Of a stretch of DNA of 64,000 nt, positions 56,940 to 64,000 are shown piece by piece. Both the position numbers and the translations under genes were made by a program. The notes below the pieces were generated by a model. That model was not told the DNA's origin. It made no database searches and saw nothing but the letters and a program-made list of their open reading frames with translations. Location of the stretch: contig NC_030685.2 in NCBI RefSeq assembly GCF_000004195.4, positions 54,822,016 to 54,886,015 of the forward strand, given 5' to 3'. Numbering within the stretch: the stretch's first letter is position 1; each line of letters starts with the position of its first letter. Source of the stretch: Xenopus tropicalis (Eukaryota > Chordata > Amphibia > Anura > Pipidae).

Positions 56940-57736
56940 CTGAATATGAAAAAATATGATTGCTCCCATCCATTTGCATTTATCAAAATAGGCTAAGAAG
57001 GAATGCTCTTTGTAAGCTACAAACCAAGCTATTGTCGTTTACTGGCTAAGGTAAAATAAAGAGAAGGTGAACTAAATAAATATGGGATGTCTTCACAGTT
57101 TATCTTACTTTAATTTACTTGTCTTGAATTCTAATTATGTATCATATGAAACGAGACTCTGATCCCCAAGTACACAATGTTCCTATCAAAATTCTGCCAT
57201 TATTTAATTATAAATGTATAACCTGTCCCTATACTTTAGGCTAGCTACTCCAAAAGGTTCCCTGAAAACACTGCTGCAGTATACACACAAAGGGCTACAG
57301 TGTTGGATTTAAAACTGGTCATGGGTGAAGTAAGGCAAATGTTACTAATGCTACTATAAAGCCAAGGTCATATGGAACTTTTTATTGTAGCTAATTATTC
57401 TGGGAAAAGCTATAGTAATTAAGCTTTTGGACCACTGCAATACAATACAACAGGATGCCATAAAGTGCATGTAGCCCATTTTTGTTAGTGATACCAAGTC
57501 CATGAAGGGGGTGGATTAACCCAGTATTTGCCAGGGGTCAGCAACTATGATATGCATGGTATCTGTTCTTTATACACATATACATATTTGCAACAACACT
57601 CATACCCTTCTATGTTAAAAGAGTAAAAAACACTAATTAAATGGGACTTTTGGCAAAACATCTAAAATGCTTAATCAGTTCATTAATACAAAACCTTGTA
57701 ACAATGTAACGAACAATGAAAACTTCCAAGACTTAC
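56940..57736. other. Intron, no recognised feature
   Basis: Nothing recognised between the hAT MITE and vps8 exon 4. Confidence 0.4.
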
Positions 57737-57791
57737 CAAATATTAAGGCCAGGCCATGGGAAGTACCAACTGCAATTAGATTAGACACTGC
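57737..57791 (-). CDS. vps8: vps8 exon 4: start of the beta-propeller
   Basis: Acceptor gttattttttag, donor TTTG|GTAAGT, 55 nt, codons 86-104. It encodes AVSNLIAVGTSHGLALIF, a first propeller strand pair with the GTSHG turn. It ends in phase 1; the split aspartate codon is completed by exon 5. Confidence 0.95.
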
Positions 57792-58319
57792 CTAAAAAAT
57801 AACAAAGAATAAAGTGGGCAGGGCATATAACATATGGTTATATCAATGTCTATGCACAGATTTAAAAAGTGTCATGCATTACTGACTCAAGGGATGATAG
57901 AGGCGAGGTTATTATTATAATGAAATCACCAACAAATTTTTGGGTCAAAGTTCAATAAAGGTAAGGGTCAATTTAACAAGCCCTCTTTAGCTACTCCATA
58001 TTCAAACTTTGCTTTTGTAACCTAAACCGCAGCTACCACATTCCAGTGACTTCAATGGAAACCTACTTGTACAGAAAGAATCAAAAAGCTCTAATGTGTG
58101 TTCTTTTTAACCTGCCTGTACAAGTGGTGTCAGGTGGTTTCCTGGTATAAATCACACTGCGCTAGAAAGACACTGTGCAAATAGCCACTTGATGCCAGGC
58201 AGAATCACTCCTCTGTCAAATTGCAGAAGTGGCCCATGACCCATTCAAGTTGTGACTTTGGTTCCATGTTAGGTTTGGTTGGGTTTTTTCAAAATAAATT
58301 CAGAGAGAAATATACTCAC

Positions 58320-58352
58320 TATAGCAGTAGGCAAACCAGCATCCACTTTATC
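58320..58352 (-). CDS. vps8: vps8 exon 3: 33-nt micro-exon
   Basis: Acceptor accatttag and donor ATA|GTGAGT enclose only 33 nt (11 codons, DKVDAGLPTAI). Both ends are phase 0, so skipping would keep the frame. The peptide fits exactly between exons 2 and 4 in vertebrate VPS8. Confidence 0.93.
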
Positions 58353-58936
58353 CTAAATGGTAATAGACAGAAACAAATTTCAAGTCATACTAATTCATCT
58401 GAAATGTAGTATACATATAACATAAAATAGTACAAGATAGACAGAGTAATTAGAAAAACCATACACTGAGTAAAACCAATTAGTCTGGTTTCTTCTTTAC
58501 AGCATATATTGCATGTTAATGGAATTCCTGCTTGTGCCATGCTTAGTGTCCACCAAAAAACATACAAGCACACCAAGTTAAATATACACAAAGGAATTCA
58601 ATTCTCTTCATACACAACCGATATCACAGTTAATTTAAGAGTACACTATATTTTTACCATACCATAAGGTTTTTTTTAGTGTTTGTTTTCTTTATATTGA
58701 GCCTGAAGATATGTTCCTGCAATATATATTACAAAATCTCACAAGCATTCTTTTAATAGAATGGTGTTTTCAGTATGGCAAATTTTGCATCTGAAGGTGG
58801 TTGGAAAAGAAAAATGGCTAAAACCTGCTTATCACAAATAGAATTAGATGGATCCCATTCAAGTGAATGCTGCAGGCTGCATGGCAAAATACAGGCACTT
58901 CTCCAGTGGAAGAAAAATGTCAGCAGAGGATACTCC

Positions 58937-59254
58937 AAGGGGCATATTAATCAAAATACACAACAAATCACTCACATTCTATTTATTCCTATGGGATTTT
59001 TAGAAGCATATTTATCAAATGGTGAGTTCTAACCTCCAAACAAGCAAAGTGCCACTGCTATTTGCTTGTTTGGAATCTGTGGAGGGGGTGCCGATCCCCC
59101 TAGGCATTGTGCACCGAGTGGTGAGTTTTTTGGAGAGCTAAGGGTGTGCGGGTTAAGGTTTAATTTGGACACGAGTTCTAACCTCCACCCATTGATAAAT
59201 ATGCTTCTAAAAATACCATAGGAATAAATAGGAACATGGGTGAGTTTTTATGTA
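58937..59254. mobile_element. Foldback MITE, right end cut by the next repeat
   Basis: Inverted arms TATTTATTCCTATGGGATTT and GATAAATATGCTTC pair with their complements at 59185-59230. The left end begins AAGGGGCATATTAATC; the matching right end is replaced by the TTAA element starting at 59256. Confidence 0.75.
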
Positions 59255-59255
59255 T

Positions 59256-59660
59256 TAAAGGGGTGGTTCACTTTTAAGATAACTTTTGGTATGTTATAGA
59301 ATGTACTATTTTAAGCAATTTGCCTTCATTATTTTTTTTTTATAGTTTTTGAATTTTTTGCCTTCTTTGTCTACATCTTTCCAGCTGATTCTCGGCCTGT
59401 GGAATAATGTGGGCCGAGAATCAGCCTTCTTTTTTGCCTGCATCATTGTGTCAGCCCAGATGCATGCACATGCACCGGTTATCGGTACTGAAATACAAAC
59501 ATTCACATTTCTTTGCCGATATCCACCACATGTACCTGCATCTGGGACGACACAGCGGTGCAGGCATGGTAGAAGGCTGATTATCAGCCTATGTTATTTC
59601 ACTGGCCGAGAATCAGTGCCGTTTGGAATCAGCCTTATTCCAAACGGCAGTCATATTCTA
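59256..59660. repeat. TTAA-type MITE fragment plus a palindromic block
   Basis: TTAAAGGGGTGGTTCAC begins a copy of the 24056/37660 family. It runs into GATTCTCGGCC...GGCCGAGAATC inverted blocks and a GCCGTTTGGAATC hairpin at 59619-59648. Confidence 0.65.
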
Positions 59661-59824
59661 CGGCATTCAAGTAAATAATTGGGTGCATTGCCACATCTGG
59701 GTGTTTTTCCACTGGCTGAAAACACCAACTGATAGTACACCACAATTTCTACTGACCTTATGGGAAAATAAGCATTTTTCCAAAATAAACATAAACAACA
59801 TTCCCAGAAATAAGAGAGACTTAC

Positions 59825-59918
59825 AGCTGCAGAAACAATTTGAGCAGAGATCCCTTTGAGCAGTGAATGGTGCATGACAGACCCATGGCGAGAAAAGGCA
59901 TCAGGAAGTTTCTTTTTT
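59825..59918 (-). CDS. vps8: vps8 exon 2: conserved pre-propeller motif
   Basis: Acceptor aaacacag, donor GCAGCT|GTAAGT, 94 nt, codons 43-74. It begins with a lysine-rich KKKLPD segment and contains HGSVMHHSLLKGISAQIVSA, one of the most conserved parts of VPS8. The end is phase 0. Confidence 0.96.
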
Positions 59919-60066
59919 CTGTGTTTAGTAAAACAGGTAAAATGCATCATGAATCATGAATGGACATATAAATGGTCCTTAAAGTTAGCATGACATAGTG
60001 TTCCAGTTGAGCCCATAATTTCAGCATTTGATTTCATATCTTATCTAAACTAAAAAATATACATGC

Positions 60067-60549
60067 TGTGATAAGGTCACTGTCAGGATACCTGGGAAAG
60101 TCCAGGACGGAGCGTATATATGTCCTAGGTTCCTAAAAGAATGGTTCCGGGACTGCTAGTCCGGCCTGGGTGTTGTGGGTCTACCTGAGGCATCTCAGCT
60201 GGCTAATTAAAAGGCAGCCTGAGCAAAGTAGAAAGCTGCAGTCTGGGGGAAAGACACAGGGAAGCTGCCTGTGTGAGCTGACTGAGAGATTTTGAAAGCA
60301 CTACAAGGTTTGAACTTTGTTTTCTTTTCTCTGTGTGGGAGACAGGCGGTAGGTCTGCTCCTGGTTAGTTAGGACAATTGACCTGTGTTAGGTAGAGCCC
60401 ATTATGTGGCAAGGGTTTTATTTTGAACAATTTTTTTTTATACAAGTGAAAATAAACTGCCTAAAAGAGAATACACTCTCACGTGTTGTAATTGTGCCAA
60501 GGGCTGCTTTACCCCCAGAAAGCTGGTCCCAGTTACCTAACCCCTGACA
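60067..60549. mobile_element. Probable solo LTR
   Basis: The segment begins TGTGATAAGG and ends CCCCTGACA (TG...CA), flanked by ATGC on both sides. It includes a TATA-like GCGTATATATG, a polyadenylation signal AATAAA at about 60451 and no coding capacity. An alternative start is TGTCAGG at 60081, which mirrors the CCTGACA end but lacks a flanking repeat. Likely a gypsy-type LTR left by recombination. Confidence 0.65.
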
Positions 60550-60834
60550 ATGCATACACCCAAAATGTAACGTACTTTCCATTTTTCCATGATTGCTAGT
60601 AAAAAGGAAGTACTAGAAAGCAGTCATGTCAGCTAACAGTAGTTTTGGTGCATGGGAATAGGTAGGGTTCAAAAATACTCAACTCTACAAGCTATAAAAG
60701 TACTTCATCTTTGAAATGCAGTAATTTCCTCTAAAATAAAAACCAAATACAAAGTATACCATATGTACTAATAAAAGGATTAATACACATAATTTTTTAA
60801 GTTATTATAAGACAAAAAAGGTCAAAGACCTTAC

Positions 60835-60962
60835 CTCTTGTGTACCCGATCACCACTGTCTGAGCTTGCTAAGGACGAGGTGTCACAGGAATGGACATCT
60901 ATTGCCTCTACATTGAGAAGAGCAGGATCCTCAGGAATGAAAGACTCCTCCTCATCATCTGT
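60835..60962 (-). CDS. vps8: vps8 exon (window exon 1): acidic, serine-rich N-terminal segment
   Basis: Acceptor cttgtag and donor AGAG|GTAAGG. The exon encodes codons 1-43 of the visible frame: an acidic run TDDEEESFIPEDPALLN, then a serine-rich stretch DTSSLASSDSGDRVHK, both typical of the region of VPS8 before the propeller. It ends in phase 2 and joins the next exon through a split arginine codon. No upstream exon was recognised between here and 64000. Confidence 0.95.
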
Positions 60963-61264
60963 CTACAAAGAGTCAGAATGATATACTGTAACAGGTCTGT
61001 TCTACAGACAACTGAAGTATGTCTTCCTCCAACAAATTTCTTCAACATTACTGATTATAGAGCTCTTTTACCTCACAGCACTTTTTAGAAAAGGAGCCTC
61101 AGAGATACATATTTTAATCTCTCCCCTCACACGAGGCCCACCGGCCCAAAACATGACTGCCCAAGTGTCACCACCCTTTGGAAAGATTTTTCCCAAAATA
61201 TACTCCAAACTCAAGTTATGGGCCAACTCCTTTCCTGGTATCCCCTACCCAGGCCAATCATGAC

Positions 61265-61514
61265 TTAAAGGAGAAGGAAAGGTAAAAACTAAGTAAGCTT
61301 TATCAGAAAGGTCTATGTAAATACAGCCATAAGCATTCACAGAAACACTGCACAAAAAAATGCAGGATTTATTTTCTTCTTTTGTGTACACATATTCTTC
61401 AGTATCAGACTTTCTTCTCTCAGAAAAATCCTTCAAACAGTGGGGTCTGCTCAGTTTTCTCCTTGCACTATTGTGGCTAATCTATTGGCCAAAATGCCTT
61501 TCCTTCTCCTTTAA
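61265..61514. mobile_element. TTAA-flanked MITE (GGAGAAGGAAAGGTA family)
   Basis: TTAAAGGAGAAGGAAAGG at the left and CCTTTCCTTCTCCTTTAA at the right; 250 bp. I recognise this as a common Xenopus repeat, here shortened internally. Confidence 0.85.
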
Positions 61515-61835
61515 GTGATTGCTTCCCACAAGTTAGCAGCGTCCTAATCTCACATTTTAACCGCCAATGCAATTTCTATACACTTGTTAGATTTAGTTAA
61601 TCCTTGGTATGTGGACTCTCACTTAATCTCTTTTAGTCCACTATTAGTGGTCTAAAAATGCAAAGTTGGGGTGCATTTTGTGGGAAAAATCTACCCCATG
61701 TGTGCAGTAACAGGAGGTTCTGTTTGTGCTGGTTACTACACACAGGGAGGGAGTGGGCCATACTGATGTTTTCTGCATTTTTTCATGTTAGTTTCATGTT
61801 CAGATGAATGGCAATGTGTCCCAACCCATTTTAAC

Positions 61836-62054
61836 TTAAAGGGGTTGTTCACCTTCAATGTCGAAATCTTATTAAACCACCAACAATGCTCTCAGCATGT
61901 TGTAAAATCCATTTTCCATAAAAAATAGTAAAAAGGCACTGCTGACAGTACTATGTGTTATATCATATAAGGACGTAAAAAAGTGACTGTATTGTTCTAT
62001 TAATGTGAACTATTAGATTTGTGAATGTTTTACAATGGTAAACAACTCCTTTAA
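61836..62054. mobile_element. TTAA-flanked MITE (GGGGTTGTTCACC family)
   Basis: TTAAAGGGGTTGTTCACC and inverted TTAAAGGAGTTGTTTACC; 219 bp. Confidence 0.85.
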
Positions 62055-62194
62055 GAGTTGGGTTTCATGTTTTTATACAAGTGGTTTTTTACAAAGGTTT
62101 TCCATTTTTCACACACTCCTATGCACTTTAGGGGTTAATTGGGGGATTGCTAAGTGGTAACGGGTGTTTGTTATGCCTATTTAAACAACTATGG

Positions 62195-62350
62195 GGGTGG
62201 GTCACAATTTGGGCTTCTGAGGTAGTGGTGTTTTAACCACGAAATGCGTTAAGCCAAGGGATGAATATGCTCTGGTCTATATCTATTTTTATTTGATGGA
62301 AATAAAAGTCTGATTTTACAAACTATCCTGTGCTCCGCTTTTTCACAAAA
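62195..62350 (+). other. Hammerhead-like stem-loop in a retroelement end
   Basis: CTGAGGT (62217-62223), then GTGGT-gttttA-ACCAC and GAAA (62241-62244), then AATAAA at about 62302. One core position differs from the CUGANGA consensus. Confidence 0.4.
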
Positions 62351-62429
62351 TCTTTTTGGAAATTTTTGGCCCTATCGGGGGCGGCATCAAGCATGTCAGC
62401 ACGGATAAGCTTTTTGCAGTTGGCTATCC

Positions 62430-63100
62430 TGGTGAGTGCTCCCCTTTCTTTTATGTTAACTCCTTTAAGAGTGTCCTGTTTATAAATGTTATGAAACCTG
62501 AAATGTTGTAAGAAAGTAGTCATTGGACAAAGAAGGCCATGGCTAAGCTCATCACACAGGTTTAAGAACTACTATAGGCTCTAAAAGTGGTGCTTAGCTG
62601 GTAAAGACTTGCTGTCAATACTGTTTCTTTTCCCAGAAACACAGATGGTAAAATGCTCACAATTTCCACTAAATGAATAAGGAAATAACATTTACAACAT
62701 GACTACAGTTAAACTTTTGATGTTACACAAGTGATGTTACACAAATATATATGTGTACTAACTGGGGGGTGCATTTTCAGCAAATGTATGCAAAGGCAGT
62801 CAGACATTACTATTGTTACACCAAATTGCAAAATATTAAGGGGTAATAAATCACTGCGAACAGTTAACTATGAAGCGCAAACAGGCCCCAGTATTAGTGG
62901 GGTGCCATAGCATTCATCTCAAAAAATATTTACACTCCAAAGAGTTATCCAAAATTTTAGTATAAAATGGAAAAGTTTTTAATAATGCTTTATCTAAAAT
63001 ATGCATTTTAATGTGATCTTATGGGAAGTGAATATAGGGCTGCCAATAGTGATGCTGAAAATCTGCAAAACCATGGAAACATTTGTGACATGGCAAAATT
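62430..63100. other. Intron or 5' region, no recognised feature
   Basis: No vps8 N-terminal exon and no repeat boundary recognised here. Confidence 0.4.
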
Positions 63101-63109
63101 AAGCCAAAT

Positions 63110-63300
63110 ATATCGAAGTCAATGGGCAGTTTTTTTCTCACGTCAAATGCATTGGGGTCAGTTGGCATTTTTCTTAAGTTTTTTTACATGAAAAATGCAT
63201 TAAAGTCAATGGGGTTTTTTCGCAACATATGCGTTGGAGTAAATGGGTTTTTTCGCAGCATATGCATTGGAACAAATGGAGTTTTTTCTTGTGTTTTTCT
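63110..63300. repeat. Degenerate tandem repeat, period about 35-40 bp
   Basis: Four to five imperfect units of the type TGCATT-GGAGTCAATGGG-TTTTTTC with spacing of about 35-40 bp. Related to 36540-36680 in inverted orientation. Confidence 0.65.
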
Positions 63301-63769
63301 TCAAGAGAGAAAATTTTAATCAACCAGAAAACTGTGAATTTGTCTGCAAATCTGGTGAAAAAAATTGCTTATCCCTACAGATGAACAAATAAAAAGCCTG
63401 CAGATGGGAATGAATGTAGGAGTAAAGTGGGATGAATGAGTACTAAAGTAAGGAAAAGTTAAAAAGAAATAAGTCATTTTCATAGCAAAATGAACCAAAA
63501 TAGCTTTGGTAAGTTCTACTTTCCCTTTAAATCTATGTGTATCTGGCAGTTTTCACAGCAAATGGCAGATGCAGCAATAAGTGTGAAACAGAGGTTTAGA
63601 ACAATAAACTTTAAAAAAAATCTTTAAAACCAAGTATTTAGCCTGCAGCATGAAGCAATACTTGCTTTATCTCTGCTACATTTTCCGGATTAATATAGTA
63701 CACACAGCACCAAATCTGTCCTACAACACATATATAACCTAAAACAAATACATAACAACGTGCATTGGT

Positions 63770-63870
63770 GCTTCGATGTGGTCCTTGTCACGATGACCTG
63801 CATCCCGTCAATGTGATCCAATGATCTAATCAAGGTGGGCATATCAGGGAAAGGTCGCTTGTTAAATGAC
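63770..63870. repeat. Partial copy of the 29600/48470 repeat
   Basis: TGCATCCCGTCAATGTGATC and AAGGTGGGCATATC match 48615-48700. Confidence 0.6.
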
Positions 63871-64000
63871 CTTGCAAAATAAGCGGATCTATGACCAGCT
63901 TTTCAGGTAACCTTGTAACTAACTGCAACACTACCTTCCTTCTTTGACCAACACCCTGCTTAAAAAAGGCAAACAATGTGAAAATAGTCATCACACACAC

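Larger units (their letters stand above)
3551..60962 (-). other. vps8: vps8 gene, partial (29 internal coding exons, 5' and 3' ends outside window)
   Basis: VPS8 is a subunit of the CORVET tethering complex. It binds active Rab5 on early endosomes and works with VPS3 and the class C core (VPS11, VPS16, VPS18, VPS33) in homotypic endosome fusion. The sequence shows 29 minus-strand exons with GT...AG borders and matching phases, totalling 856 codons with no stop. Translations match vertebrate VPS8 closely along their whole length (for example HGSVMHHSLLKGISAQIVSA and LVYNSSHFKSLATGGNVSQA). Codons about 60-410 fall in the N-terminal WD-like beta-propeller and about 415-856 in the alpha-solenoid; the RING-H2 end is not reached. 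Vertebrate VPS8 has about 1430 residues, so roughly 100 N-terminal and 470 C-terminal residues are missing. No exon could be found beyond 60962 or below 3551. Introns range from 104 nt to about 6.9 kb and are packed with repeats. Orthology is very likely; function is inferred from the family. Confidence 0.96.

Noticed and set aside
61245..61436. 63-codon acidic minus-strand frame as a possible N-terminal vps8 exon
   Set aside because: It lies within a TTAA-flanked MITE, and its sequence does not match VPS8.

Overview
The window is vertebrate nuclear DNA, almost certainly from a Xenopus frog. Two things show this: a minus-strand gene split into many short exons with canonical GT...AG introns, and intron filler that is nearly all amphibian-type repeats (TTAA-flanked T2/Kolobok-like MITEs, hAT MITEs with 8-bp duplications, CpG-rich foldback MITEs, Tc1-like, DIRS-like, L1- and CR1-type elements). 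Species and repeat names come from recognition by eye; no database was searched.

One protein-coding gene is supported: vps8, on the minus strand. Twenty-nine consecutive coding exons lie between 60962 (5'-most visible) and 3551 (3'-most visible). Their reading phases join without a break to give 2568 nt, or 856 codons. They start in the acidic N-terminal region, cover the beta-propeller and much of the alpha-solenoid, and stop before the C-terminal RING-H2 domain. The start codon exons lie to the right of the window and the C-terminal exons to the left. VPS8 is the Rab5-binding subunit of the CORVET tether on early endosomes. I found no second gene and no functional tRNA, rRNA or CRISPR locus; most open frames in the window are repeat-derived or chance.

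Layout, left to right. 0.4-2.3 kb: truncated DIRS-type retrotransposon. 3.0-3.4 and 4.0-4.6 kb: MITEs. 3.5-8.4 kb: exons 29-25 and a decayed L1-type LINE. 8.9-9.6 kb: T2 MITE. 11.2-11.9 kb: two adjacent foldbacks and exon 24. 12.6-13.6 kb: GC-rich hAT and palindromic repeats. 14.6-16.9 kb: inverted retroelement ends with hammerhead-like cores and a Tc1 element inserted in a TA microsatellite. 17.7-18.4 kb: MITE and exons 23-22. 21.2-23.5 kb: a second Tc1 element carrying two nested insertions. 23.6-31 kb: composite repeats, exons 21-19 and a CpG-rich foldback. 31.5-35 kb: nested palindromes and a foldback holding an 18-copy 52-bp minisatellite, with exon 18 between them. 35.3-38.2 kb: CR1 3' end, composite repeat, exon 17. 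39-52.9 kb: exons 16-6, with a repeat pile-up at 41-42 kb and a LINE insertion touching the exon 11 acceptor. 53-55 kb: composite repeat with a duplicated tRNA-Tyr-derived SINE. 55-61 kb: exons 5-1 and a solo LTR. 61-64 kb: MITEs and unclassified intron.

The points most worth checking are: retroelement 3' ends with hammerhead-like cores inside long perfect inverted repeats; the minisatellite grown inside a MITE 97 bp from an exon; the LINE poly(A) sitting where the exon 11 polypyrimidine tract should be; and the palindrome-within-palindrome at 32.6-33.3 kb.
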